The notes under the pieces are model-generated. The model was not told the origin of the DNA, ran no database searches, and worked only from the letters and a program-made list of their open reading frames with translations. From assembly GCA_035771175.1 (NCBI GenBank), contig CM069607.1:19662001-19726000 (forward strand): a stretch of DNA of 64,000 nucleotides. Reading direction: 5' to 3'. Position numbers and translations under genes: made by a program. The DNA comes from Paratinospora sagittata. Taxonomy: Eukaryota; Streptophyta; Magnoliopsida; Ranunculales; Menispermaceae. This document shows positions 48,754-61,925 of this stretch, piece after piece (positions within the stretch are counted from its first letter, which is position 1; each line of letters starts with the position of its first letter).

Positions 48754-51388
48754 TGCACAATTTTGATTGGGAATCGTAACTGAAACATTCTCCACTAACA
48801 CCTTGATGATTCCCATTGTGTCGCATGGGCAAAACAACTTTAGATTAAAACAATGTTTTGAATTCAAATAATACTCTCTAGCTCTTTAACCTGCAACTGC
48901 TAATTTAATAAAACACCCATTCTCTAATTTTTAAAGATACAACACACGATTTTTTTGCAAGTTAGATTGAGCTTTTCCAAAAAGTAATTCAAAAGAAGAA
49001 AGTCGTGACTCTTGCATTGCCAGTAAAAGCTTCGACTTGAATCAAAATTGCAAGTTGTCTTGAAGATAACCTCATTGTTTAGCAAGTTCTTCATTTTATC
49101 CCTTTTGTGTTGAGATTTTGAAAAGCTATCCATCATTTTAAACTGTAGGTATATTAAGTGTTCTCAGTAAGAGAACACATCACCTATTTTCTTTCTCCGA
49201 GTGCTACGACTAATCATCAAGAACACATCAAACAATAGCTATCAAAGTATACAAAGATCAGGCTCTAAGAACGAAAACATTAGTTTGATCTTAGGTGTGT
49301 AGGGTAACCTCTCGAGCAATCTCAACACGAAAACTCTCTAAATTGCAAAGTCTTCAAAATCACTTGGATTTGGTATTCGATTTTGGCAAAATATTTTTTG
49401 AAAGGTTTTAATCATAATTTCAAAGAGTTTAGAATGATTTAAAAGTGTTTTGAGACAATGGAATGGCTCTTGAGTGTTAAAATATTATTTTTTCTAAAAT
49501 TGGTCTATCTAGCAGTTTGCCAAAAAAATTCAAACGACAATAGCGCACTATCAGTGTTGATAGCATGCTGATAGGGTTGAATAATCAAAAATCAATTTTT
49601 CTTGAGAATTGCCTGTAGCGCGCTATCCCTTTTGATAACTCGCTATAGAGCAGTTGCCGTGATCTTTCGATTTTTAGTAAAATGGGCAATAGCGTGCTAT
49701 AGGCCTTGATTGCAAGCTATCGAAATGTCCGAAAAACACGAGCTCTCGGGTTCGTGTATCTCGACCAGCAATAGCCCGCTATCCGTCATTAGAGAGCATG
49801 ATACAATCCCAAATAGCTTGCTATCCACGTGTGAGTTAGAAATCTCACATATCTAACGAGAAAAAGGTGGGCCCTTTCCCTTGCTCGATTTTTCTATTCC
49901 TTGCACAGTTTTGACTGGGAATCGTAACTGAAACATTCTCCACTAACACCTCGATGATTCCCATTGTGTCGCATGGGCAAAACAACTTTAGATTAAAACA
50001 ATGTTTTGAATTCAAATCATTTCCTACTCTCTTGCTCTTTAACCTGCAACTGCTAATTTAATAAAACACTCATTCTCTAATTTTCAAAGATACAACACAC
50101 ACGATTTTTGCAAGTTAGACTGAGCTTTCCAAAGAGTATTTCAAAAGAAGAAAGTCGTGACTCTTGCATTGCCAATAAAACCTTCGACCTGAATCAAAAT
50201 TGCAAACTGTCCTGAAGATAACCTCATTGTTTAGCAAGTTCTTCATTTTATCCCTTTTCTATTGAGATTTTCAAAAGCTATCCATCGTTTTAAACTGTAG
50301 GTATATGAAGTGTTCTCAGTAAGAGAACACATCTCCTATATTCTTTCTCCGAGTGCTACAACTAATCATCAAGAACACGTCAAGCAATAGCTATCAAAGT
50401 CTACAAAGATCAGGCTCTAAGAACGAAGTCATATCTCAATGCTAAAGCATTAGTTTGGTCTTAGGTGTGTAGGGTAACCTCTCGATCAATCTCAGCATAA
50501 AAACTCTCCAAATTGCAAAGTCTTAAAAATCACTTGGATTTAGTATTTGATTTTGACAAAATATTTTTCGAAAGGTTTTAATCACAATTTCAATGAGTTT
50601 TGAATGATTTAAAAGTGTTTTGAGACAATAGAATGGTTCTTAAGTGTTAAAATATTTATTTTTCCAAAATCGGGCTATCCAGCACTTTGCCAAAGTTTTT
50701 CAAAAGGCAATAGCGCTCTATCGGTGTTGATAGCACGCTGATAGGGTTAAATAATCAAAAATCTATTTTTCTTCAAAATTGCCTACAGCGCGCGCTATCC
50801 TTTTTGATAACTCGCTATAGAGAGCAGTTGCCGTAATCTTTCAATTTTTAGTAAAATGGGCAATCGCGTGCTATAGGCCTTAATTGCACGCTATCGGAAA
50901 GTCCTAAAAACACGAGCTCTCGGGTTTGTGTATATCGACCTGCAATAGTCCGCTATCTGTCATTAGAGAGCTTGATACACAACCCTATTGGGTTGTCCAG
51001 CACTTTGCCAAAGTTTTTCAAACGGCAATAGCGCACTATCAGTGTTGATAGCACGCTGATAGGGTTGAATAATCAAAAATCTATTTTTCTTGAAATTTTT
51101 CTATAACGCGCTATCCCTTTTGATAACTCGCTATAAAGCAGTTGCCGTGATCTTTCGATTTTTAGTAAAATGGGCAATAGCCTGCTATAGGCCTTGATTG
51201 CACGATATTGGAAAGTCCGAAAAACACGAGTTCTCAGGTTTGGGTATATCGACCTGCAATAGTCCGCTATCCGTCATTAGAGAGCATGATACAATCCCCA
51301 ATAGCATGCTATCCACGTTTGAGTTAGAAATCTAACATATCTAACGAGAAAAACGTGGGCCCTTTCCCTTGCTCGATTTTCTATTCCT
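48754..51388. repeat. HOR copy 11 (2,635 bp)
   Basis: Returns to the copy 9 haplotype in the first unit (CTCGAGCAATC, GTTTAGAATG, CTTGAGTGTTAAAA). Private changes: CCATCATTTTAAAC near 49134 and CAAAGAGTTTAG near 49422. Second unit starts at 49902. Confidence 0.94.
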
Positions 51389-54023
51389 TGCACAATTTTG
51401 ATTGGGAATCGTAACTGAAACATTCTCCACTAACACCTTGATGATTCCCATTGTGTCGCATGGGCAAAACAACTTTAGATTAAAACAATGTTTTGAATTC
51501 AAATAATACTCTCTAGCTCTTTAACCTGCAACTGCTAATTTAATAAAACACCCATTCTCTAATTTTTAAAGATACAACACACGATTTTTTTGCAAGTTAG
51601 ATTGAGCTTTTCCAAAAAGTAATTCAAAAGAAGAAAGTCGTGACTCTTGCATTGCCAGTAAAAGCTTCGGCTTGAATCAAAATTGCAAGTTGTCTTGAAG
51701 ATAACCTCATTGTTTAGCAAGTTCTTCATTTTATCCCTTTTGTGTTGAGATTTTGAAAAGCTATCCATCGTTTTAAACTGTAGGTATATTAAGTGCTCTC
51801 AGTAAGAGAACACATCACCTATTTTCTTTCTCCGAGTGCTACGACTAATCATCAAGAACACAACAAACAATAGCTATCAAAGTATACAAAGATCAGGCTC
51901 TAAGAACGAAAACATTAGTTTGATCTTAGGTGTGTAGGGTAACCTCTCGAGCAATCTCAACACGAAAACTCTCTAAATTGCAAAGTCTTCAAAATCACTT
52001 GGATTTGGTATTCGATTTTGGCAAAATATTTTTTGAAAGGTTTTAATCATAATTTCAATGAGTTTAGAATGATTTAAAAGTGTTTTGAGACAATGGAATG
52101 GCTCTTAAGTGTTCAAATATTATTTTTTCTAAAATTGGTCTATCTAGCACTTTGCCAAAAAATTTCAAACGACAATAGCGCACTATCAGTGTTGATAGCA
52201 TGCTGATAGGGTTGAATAATCAAAAATCAATTTTTCTTGAGAATTGCCTGTAGCGCGCTATCCCTTTTGATAACTCGCTATAGAGCAGTTGCCGTGATCT
52301 TTCGATTTTTAGTAAAATGGGCAATAGCGTGCTATAGGCCTTGATTGCGAGCTATCGAAATGTCCGAAAAACACGAGCTCTCGGGTTCGTGTATCTCGAC
52401 CAGCAATAGTCCGCTATCCGTCATTAGAGAGCATGATACAATCCCAAATAGCATGCTATCCACGTGTGAGTTAGAAATCTCACATATCTAACGAGAAAAA
52501 GGTGGGCCCTTTCCCTTGCTCGATTTTTCTATTCCTTGCACAGTTTTGACTGGGAATCGTAACTGAAACATTCTCCACTAACACCTCGATGATTCCCATT
52601 GTGTCGCATGGGCAAAACAACTTTAGATTAAAACAATGTTTTGAATTCAAATCATTTCCTACTCTCTTGCTCTTTAACCTGCAACTGCTAATTTAATAAA
52701 ACACTCATTCTCTAATTTTCAAAGATACAACACACACAATTTTTGCAAGTTAGACTGAGCTTTCAAAAGAGTATTTCAAAAGAAGAAAGTCGTGACTCTT
52801 GCATTGCCAATAAAACCTTCGACCTGAATCAAAATTGCAAACTGTCCTGAAGATAACCTCATTGTTTAGCAAGTTCTTCATTTTATCCCTTTTCTATTGA
52901 GATTTTCAAAAGCTATCCATCGTTTTAAACTGTAGGTATATGAAGTGTTCTCAGTAAGAGAACACATCTCCTATATTCTTTCTCCGAGTGCTACAACTAA
53001 TCATCAAGAACACGTCAAGCAATAGCTATCAAAGTCTACAAAGATCAGGCTCTAAGAACGAAGTCATATCTCAATGCTAAAGCATTAGTTTGGTCTTAGG
53101 TGTGTAGGGTAACCTCTCGATCAATCTCAGCATAAAAACTCTCTAAATTGCAAAGTCTTAAAAATCACTTGGATTTAGTATTTGATTTTGACAAAATATT
53201 TTTCGAAAGGTTTTAATCACAATTTCAATGAGTTTTGAATGATTTAAAAGTGTTTTGAGACAATAGAATGGTTCTTAAGTGTTAAAATATTTATTTTTCC
53301 AAAATCGGGCTATCCAGCACTTTGCCAAAGTTTTTCAAAAGGCAATAGCGCTCTATCGGTGTTGATAGCACGCTGATAGGGTTAAATAATCAAAAATCTA
53401 TTTTTCTTCAAAATTGCCTACAGCGCGCGCTATCCTTTTTGATAACTCGCTATAGAGAGCAGTTGCCGTAATCTTTCAATTTTTAGTAAAATGGGCAATC
53501 GCGTGCTATAGGCCTTAATTGCACGCTATCGGAAAGTCCTAAAAACACGAGCTCTCGGGTTTGTGTATATCGACCTGCAATAGTCCGCTATCTGTCATTA
53601 GAGAGCTTGATACACAACCCTATTGGGTTGTCCAGCACTTTGCCAAAGTTTTTCAAACGGCAATAGCGCACTATCAGTGTTGATAGCACGCTGATAGGGT
53701 TGAATAATCAAAAATCTATTTTTCTTGAAATTTTCCTATAACGCGCTATCCCTTTTGATAACTCGCTATAAAGCAGTTGCCGTGATCTTTCGATTTTTAG
53801 TAAAATGGGCAATAGCCTGCTATAGGCCTTGATTGCACGATATTGGAAAGTCCGAAAAACACGAGTTCTCAGGTTTGGGTATATCGACCTGCAATAGTCC
53901 GCTATCCGTCATTAGAGAGCATGATACAATCCCCAATAGCATGCTATCCACGTTTGAGTTAGAAATCTAACATATCTAACGAGAAAAACGTGGGCCCTTT
54001 CCCTTGCTCGATTTTCTATTCCT
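51389..54023. repeat. HOR copy 12 (2,635 bp)
   Basis: Mosaic of the copy 9/11 haplotype (CTCGAGC, TTTTGGCAAAAT) and the copy 10 haplotype (GCGAGCTATC, TAGCACTTTGCC). The hairpin stem reads GTGCTCTC near 51795, the only stem mismatch noticed in the window. Second unit starts at 52537 and has CACACAATTTTTG and CTTTCAAAAGAG. Confidence 0.94.
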
Positions 54024-56657
54024 TGCACAATTTTGATTGGGAATCGTAACTGAAACATTCTCCACTAACACCTTGATGATTCCCATTGTGTCGCATGGGC
54101 AAAACAACTTTAGATTAAAACAATGTTTTGAATTCAAATAATACTCTCTAGCTCTTTAACCTGCAACTGCTAATTTAATAAAACACCCATTCTCTAATTT
54201 TTAAAGATACAACACACGATTTTTTTGCAAGTTAGATTGAGCTTTTCCAAAAAGTAATTCAAAAGAAGAAAGTCGTGACTCTTGCATTGCCAGTAAAAGC
54301 TTCGGCTTGAATCAAAATTGCAAGTTGTCTTGAAGATAACCTCATTGTTTAGCAAGTTCTTCATTTTATCCCTTTTGTGTTGAGATTTTGAAAAGCTATC
54401 CATCGTTTTAAACTGTAGGTATATTAAGTGTTCTCAGTAAGAGAACACATCACCTATTTTCTTTCTCCGAGTGCTACGACTAATCATCAAGAACACAACA
54501 AACAATAGCTATCAAAGTATACAAAGATCAGGCTCTAAGAACGAAAACATTAGTTTGATCTTAGGTGTGTAGGGTAACCTCTCGAGCAATCTCAACACGA
54601 AAACTCTCTAAATTGCAAAGTCTTCAAAATCACTTGGATTTGGTATTCGATTTTGGCAAAATATTTTTTGAAAGGTTTTAATCATAATTTCAATGAGTTT
54701 AGAATGATTTAAAAGTGTTTTGAGACAATGGAATGGCTCTTAAGTGTTCAAATATTATTTTTTCTAAAATTGGTCTATCTAGCACTTTGCCAAAAAAATT
54801 CAAACGACAATAGCGCACTATCAGTGTTGATAGCATGCTGATAGGGTTGAATAATCAAAAATCAATTTTTCTTGAGAATTGCCTGTAGCGCGCTATCCCT
54901 TTTGATAACTCGCTATAGAGCAGTTGCCGTGATCTTTCGATTTTTAGTAAAATGGGCAATAGCGTGCTATAGGCCTTGATTGCAAGCTATCGAAATGTCC
55001 GAAAAACACGAGCTCTCGGGTTCGTGTATCTCGACCAGCAATAGTCCGCTATCCGTCATTAGAGAGCATGATACAATCCCAAATAGCATGCTATCCACGT
55101 GTGAGTTAGAAATCTCACATATCTAACGAGAAAAAGGTGGGCCCTTTCCCTTGCTCGATTTTTCTATTCCTTGCACAGTTTTGACTGGAATCGTAACTGA
55201 AACATTCTCCACTAACACCTCGATGATTCCCATTGTGTCGCATGGGCAAAACAACTTTAGATTAAAACAATGTTTTGAATTCAAATCATTTCCTACTCTC
55301 TTGCTCTTTAACCTGCAACTGCTAATTTAATAAAACACTCATTCTCTAATTTTCAAAGATACAACACACACGATTTTTGCAAGTTAGACTGAGCTTTCCA
55401 AAGAGTATTTCAAAAGAAGAAAGTCGTGACTCTTGCATTGCCAATAAAACCTTCGACCTGAATCAAAATTGCAAACTGTCCTGAAGATAACCTCATTGTT
55501 TAGCAAGTTCTTCATTTTATCCCTTTTCTATTGAGATTTTCAAAAGCTATCCATCGTTTTAAACTGTAGGTATATGAAGTGTTCTCAGTAAGAGAACACA
55601 TCTCCTATTTTCTTTCTCCGAGTGCTACAACTAATCATCAAGAACACGTCAAGCAATAGCTATCAAAGTCTACAAAGATCAGGCTCTAAGAACGAAGTCA
55701 TATCTCAATGCTAAAGCATTAGTTTGGTCTTAGGTGTGTAGGGTAACCTCTCGATCAATCTCAGCATAAAAACTCTCTAAATTGCAAAGTCTTAAAAATC
55801 ACTTGGATTTAGTATTTGATTTTGACAAAATATTTTTCGAAAGGTTTTAATCACAATTTCAATGAGTTTTGAATGATTTGAAAGTGTTTTGAGACAATAT
55901 AATGGTTCTTAAGTGTTAAAATATTTATTTTTCCAAAATCGGGCTATCCAGCACTTTGCCAAAATTTTTCAAAAGGAAATAGCGCTCTATCAGTGTTGAT
56001 AGCACGCTGATAGGGTTAAATAATCAAAAATCTATTTTTCTTCAAAATTGCCTACAGCGCGCGCTATCCTTTTTGATAACTCGCTATAGAGAGCAGTTGC
56101 CGTAATCTTTCAATTTTTAGTAAAATGGGCAATCGCGTGCTATAGGCCTTAATTGCACGCTATCGGAAAGTCCTAAAAACACGAGCTCTCGGGTTTGTGT
56201 TTATCGACCTGCAATAGTCCGCTATCTGTCATTAGAGAGCTTGATACACAACCCTATTGGGTTGTCCAGCACTTTGCCAAAGTTTTTCAAACGGCAATAG
56301 CGCACTATCAGTGTTGATAGCACGCTGATAGGGTTGAATAATCAAAAATCTATTTTTCTTGAAATTTTCCTATAACGCGCTATCCCTTTTGATAACTCGC
56401 TATAAAGCAGTTGCCGTGATCTTTCGATTTTTAGTAAAATGGGCAATAGCCTGCTATAGGCCTTGATTGCACGATATTGGAAAGTCCGAAAAACACGAGT
56501 TCTCAGGTTTGGGTATATCGACCTGCAATAGTCCGCTATCCGTCATTAGAGAGCATGATACAATCCCCAATAGCATGCTATCCACGTTTGAGTTAGAAAT
56601 CTAACATATCTAACGAGAAAAACGTGGGCCCTTTCCCTTGCTCGATTTTCTATTCCT
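54024..56657. repeat. HOR copy 13 (2,634 bp)
   Basis: First of three copies one base shorter. The second unit (from 55172) begins GACTGGAATCG in place of GACTGGGAATCG. It also gains GTGTTTATCGACC and AAAAGGAAATAGCGC in the second unit. These markers recur in copies 14 and 15. Confidence 0.94.
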
Positions 56658-59291
56658 TGCACAATTTTGATTGGGAATCGTAACTGAAACATTCTCCACT
56701 AACACCTTGATGATTCCCATTGTGTCGCATGGGCAAAACAACTTTAGATTAAAACAATGTTTTGAATTCAAATAATACTCTCTAGCTCTTTAACCTGCAA
56801 CTGCTAATTTAATAAAACACCCATTCTCTAATTTTTAAAGATACAACACACGATTTTTTTGCAAGTTAGATTGAGCTTTTCCAAAAAGTAATTCAAAAGA
56901 AGAAAGTCGTGACTCTTGCATTGCCAGTAAAAGCTTCGGCTTGAATCAAAATTGCAAGTTGTCTTGAAGATAACCTCATTGTTTAGCAAGTTCTTCATTT
57001 TATCCCTTTTGTGTTGAGATTTTGAAAAGCTATCCATCGTTTTAAACTGTAGGTATATTAAGTGTTCTCAGTAAGAGAACACATCACCTATTTTCTTTCT
57101 CCGAGTGCTACGACTAATCATCAAGAACACAACAAACAATAGCTATCAAAGTATACAAAGATCAGGCTCTAAGAACGAAAACATTAGTTTGATCTTAGGT
57201 GTGTAGGGTAACCTCTCGAGCAATCTCAACACGAAAACTCTCTAAATTGCAAAGTCTTCAAAATCACTTGGATTTGGTATTCGATTTTGGCAAAATATTT
57301 TTTGAAAGGTTTTAATCATAATTTCAATGAGTTTAGAATGATTTAAAAGTGTTTTGAGACAATGGAATGGCTCTTAAGTGTTCAAATATTATTTTTTCTA
57401 AAATTGGTCTATCTAGCACTTTGCCAAAAAAATTCAAACGACAATAGCGCACTATCAGTGTTGATAGCATGCTGATAGGGTTGAATAATCAAAAATCAAT
57501 TTTTCTTGAGAATTGCCTGTAGCGCGCTATCCCTTTTGATAACTCGCTATAGAGCAGTTGCCGTGATCTTTCGATTTTTAGTAAAATGGGCAATAGCGTG
57601 CTATAGGCCTTGATTGCAAGCTATCGAAATGTCCGAAAAACACGAGCTCTCGGGTTCGTGTATCTCGACCAGCAATAGTCCGCTATCCGTCATTAGAGAG
57701 CATGATACAATCCCAAATAGCATGCTATCCACGTGTGAGTTAGAAATCTCACATATCTAACGAGAAAAAGGTGGGCCCTTTCCCTTGCTCGATTTTTCTA
57801 TTCCTTGCACAGTTTTGACTGGAATCGTAACTGAAACATTCTCCACTAACACCTCGATGATTCCCATTGTGTCGCATGGGCAAAACAACTTTAGATTAAA
57901 ACAATGTTTTGAATTCAAATCATTTCCTACTCTCTTGCTCTTTAACCTGCAACTGCTAATTTAATAAAACACTCATTCTCTAATTTTCAAAGATACAACA
58001 CACACGATTTTTGCAAGTTAGACTGAGCTTTCCAAAGAGTATTTCAAAAGAAGAAAGTCGTGACTCTTGCATTGCCAATAAAACCTTCGACCTGAATCAA
58101 AATTGCAAACTGTCCTGAAGATAACCTCATTGTTTAGCAAGTTCTTCATTTTATCCCTTTTCTATTGAGATTTTCAAGAGCTATCCATCGTTTTAAACCG
58201 TAGGTATATGAAGTGTTCTCAGTAAGAGAACACATCTCCTATTTTCTTTCTCCGAGTGCTACAACTAATCATCAAGAACACGTCAAGCAATAGCTATCAA
58301 AGTCTACAAAGATCAGGCTCTAAGAACGAAGTCATATCTCAATGCTAAAGCATTAGTTTGGTCTTAGGTGTGTAGGGTAACCTCTCGATCAATCTCAGCA
58401 TAAAAACTCTCTAAATTGCAAAGTCTTAAAAATCACTTGGATTTAGTATTTGATTTTGACAAAATATTTTTCGAAAGGTTTTAATCACAATTTCAATGAG
58501 TTTTGAATGATTTGAAAGTGTTTTGAGACAATATAATGGTTCTTAAGTGTTAAAATATTTATTTTTCCAAAATCGGGCTATCCAGCACTTTGCCAAAATT
58601 TTTCAAAAGGAAATAGCGCTCTATCAGTGTTGATAGCACGCTGATAGGGTTAAATAATCAAAAATCTATTTTTCTTCAAAATTGCCTACAGCGCGCGCTA
58701 TCCTTTTTGATAACTCGCTATAGAGAGCAGTTGCCGTAATCTTTCAATTTTTAGTAAAATGGGCAATCGCGTGCTATAGGCCTTAATTGCACGCTATCGG
58801 AAAGTCCTAAAAACACGAGCTCTCGGGTTTGTGTTTATCGACCTGCAATAGTCCGCTATCTGTCATTAGAGAGCTTGATACACAACCCTATTGGGTTGTC
58901 CAGCACTTTGCCAAAGTTTTTCAAACGGCAATAGCGCACTATCAGTGTTGATAGCACGCTGATAGGGTTGAATAATCAAAAATCTATTTTTCTTGAAATT
59001 TTCCTATAACGCGCTATCCCTTTTGATAACTCGCTATAAAGCAGTTGCCGTGATCTTTCGATTTTTAGTAAAATGGGCAATAGCCTGCTATAGGCCTTGA
59101 TTGCACGATATTGGAAAGTCCGAAAAACACGAGTTCTCAGGTTTGGGTATATCGACCTGCAATAGTCCGCTATCCGTCATTAGAGAGCATGATACAATCC
59201 CCAATAGCATGCTATCCACGTTTGAGTTAGAAATCTAACATATCTAACGAGAAAAATGTGGGCCCTTTCCCTTGCTCGATTTTCTATTCCT
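56658..59291. repeat. HOR copy 14 (2,634 bp)
   Basis: Shares the one-base deletion and the other copy 13 markers. Private changes: TTTTCAAGAGC and TTTTAAACCG near 58176-58200, and GAGAAAAATGTGGG near 59250. Second unit starts at 57806. Confidence 0.94.
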
Positions 59292-61925
59292 TGCACAATT
59301 TTGATTGGGAATCGTAACTGAAACATTCTCCACTAACACCTTGATGATTCCCATTGTGTCGCATGGGCAAAACAACTTTAGATTAAAACAATGTTTTGAA
59401 TTCAAATAATACTCTCTAGCTCTTTAACCTGCAACTGCTAATTTAATAAAACACCCATTCTCTAATTTTTAAAGATACAACACACGATTTTTTTGCAAGT
59501 TAGATTGAGCTTTTCCAAAAAGTAATTCAAAAGAAGAAAGTCGTGACTCTTGCATTGCCAGTAAAAGCTTCGGCTTGAATCAAAATTGCAAGTTGTCTTG
59601 AAGATAACCTCATTGTTTAGCAAGTTCTTCATTTTATCCCTTTTGTGTTGAGATTTTGAAAAGCTATCCATCGTTTTAAACTGTAGGTATATTAAGTGTT
59701 CTCAGTAAGAGAACACATCACCTATTTTCTTTCTCCGAGTGCTACGACTAATCATCAAGAACACAACAAACAATAGCTATCAAAGTATACAAAGATCAGG
59801 CTCTAAGAACGAAAACATTAGTTTGATCTTAGGTGTGTAGGGTAACCTCTCGAGCAATCTCAACACGAAAACTCTCTAAATTGCAAAGTCTTCAAAATCA
59901 CTTGGATTTGGTATTCGATTTTGGCAAAATATTTTTTGAAAGGTTTTAATCATAATTTCAATGAGTTTAGAATGATTTAAAAGTGTTTTGAGACAATGGA
60001 ATGGCTCTTAAGTGTTCAAATATTATTTTTTCTAAAATTGGTCTATCTAGCACTTTGCCAAAAAAATTCAAACGACAATAGCGCACTATCAGTGTTGATA
60101 GCATGCTGATAGGGTTGAATAATCAAAAATCAATTTTTCTTGAGAATTGCCTGTAGCGCGCTATCCCTTTTGATAACTCGCTATAGAGCAGTTGCCGTGA
60201 TCTTTCGATTTTTAGTAAAATGGGCAATAGCGTGCTATAGGCCTTGATTGCAAGCTATCGAAATGTCCGAAAAACACGAGCTCTCGGGTTCGTGTATCTC
60301 GACCAGCAATAGTCCGCTATCCGTCATTAGAGAGCATGATACAATCCCAAATAGCATGCTATCCACGTGTGAGTTAGAAATCTCACATATCTAACGAGAA
60401 AAAGGTGGGCCCTTTCCCTTGCTCGATTTTTCTATTCCTTGCACAGTTTTGACTGGAATCGTAACTGAAACATTCTCCACTAACACCTCGATGATTCCCA
60501 TTGTGTCGCATGGGCAAAACAACTTTAGATTAAAACAATGTTTTGAATTCAAATCATTTCCTACTCTCTTGCTCTTTAACCTGCAACTGCTAATTTAATA
60601 AAACACTCATTCTCTAATTTTCAAAGATACAACACACACGATTTTTGCAAGTTAGACTGAGCTTTCCAAAGAGTATTTCAAAAGAAGAAAGTCGTGACTC
60701 TTGCATTGCCAATAAAACCTTCGACCTGAATCAAAATTGCAAACTGTCCTGAAGATAACCTCATTGTTTAGCAAGTTCTTCATTTTATCCCTTTTCTATT
60801 GAGATTTTCAAAAGCTATCCATCGTTTTAAACTGTAGGTATATGAAGTGTTCTCAGTAAGAGAACACATCTCCTATTTTCTTTCTCCGAGTGCTACAACT
60901 AATCATCAAGAACACGTCAAGCAATAGCTATCAAAGTCTACAAAGATCAGGCTCTAAGAACGAAGTCATATCTCAATGCTAAAGCATTAGTTTGGTCTTA
61001 GGTGTGTAGGGTAACCTCTCGATCAATCTCAGCATAAAAACTCTCTAAATTGCAAAGTCTTAAAAATCACTTGGATTTAGTATTTGATTTTGACAAAATA
61101 TTTTTCGAAAGGTTTTAATCACAATTTCAATGAGTTTTGAATGATTTGAAAGTGTTTTGAGACAATATAATGGTTCTTAAGTGTTAAAATATTTATTTTT
61201 CCAAAATCGGGCTATCCAGCACTTTGCCAAAATTTTTCAAAAGGAAATAGCGCTCTATCAGTGTTGATAGCACGCTGATAGGGTTAAATAATCAAAAATC
61301 TATTTTTCTTCAAAATTGCCTACAGCGCGCGCTATCCTTTTTGATAACTCGCTATAGAGAGCAGTTGCCGTAATCTTTCAATTTTTAGTAAAATGGGCAA
61401 TCGCGTGCTATAGGCCTTAATTGCACGCTATCGGAAAGTCCTAAAAACACGAGCTCTCGGGTTTGTGTTTATCGACCTGCAATAGTCCGCTATCTGTCAT
61501 TAGAGAGCTTGATACACAACCCTATTGGGTTGTCCAGCACTTTGCCAAAGTTTTTCAAACGGCAATAGCGCACTATCAGTGTTGATAGCACGCTGATAGG
61601 GTTGAATAATCAAAAATCTATTTTTCTTGAAATTTTCCTATAACGCGCTATCCCTTTTGATAACTCGCTATAAAGCAGTTGCCGTGATCTTTCGATTTTT
61701 AGTAAAATGGGCAATAGCCTGCTATAGGCCTTGATTGCACGATATTGGAAAGTCCGAAAAACACGAGCTCTCAGGTTTGTGTATATCAACCTGCAATAGT
61801 CCGCTATCCGTCATTAGAGAGCATGATACAATCCCCAATAGCATGCTATCCACGTTTGAGTTAGAAATCTAACATATCTAACGAGAAAAACGTGGGCCCT
61901 TTCCCTTGCTCGATTTTCTATTCCT
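59292..61925. repeat. HOR copy 15 (2,634 bp)
   Basis: Last copy with the 18-bp deletion and the one-base deletion. Its final S reverts to CACGAGCTCTCAGG and GTGTATATCAACC, the last being private. Second unit starts at 60440. Confidence 0.94.
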
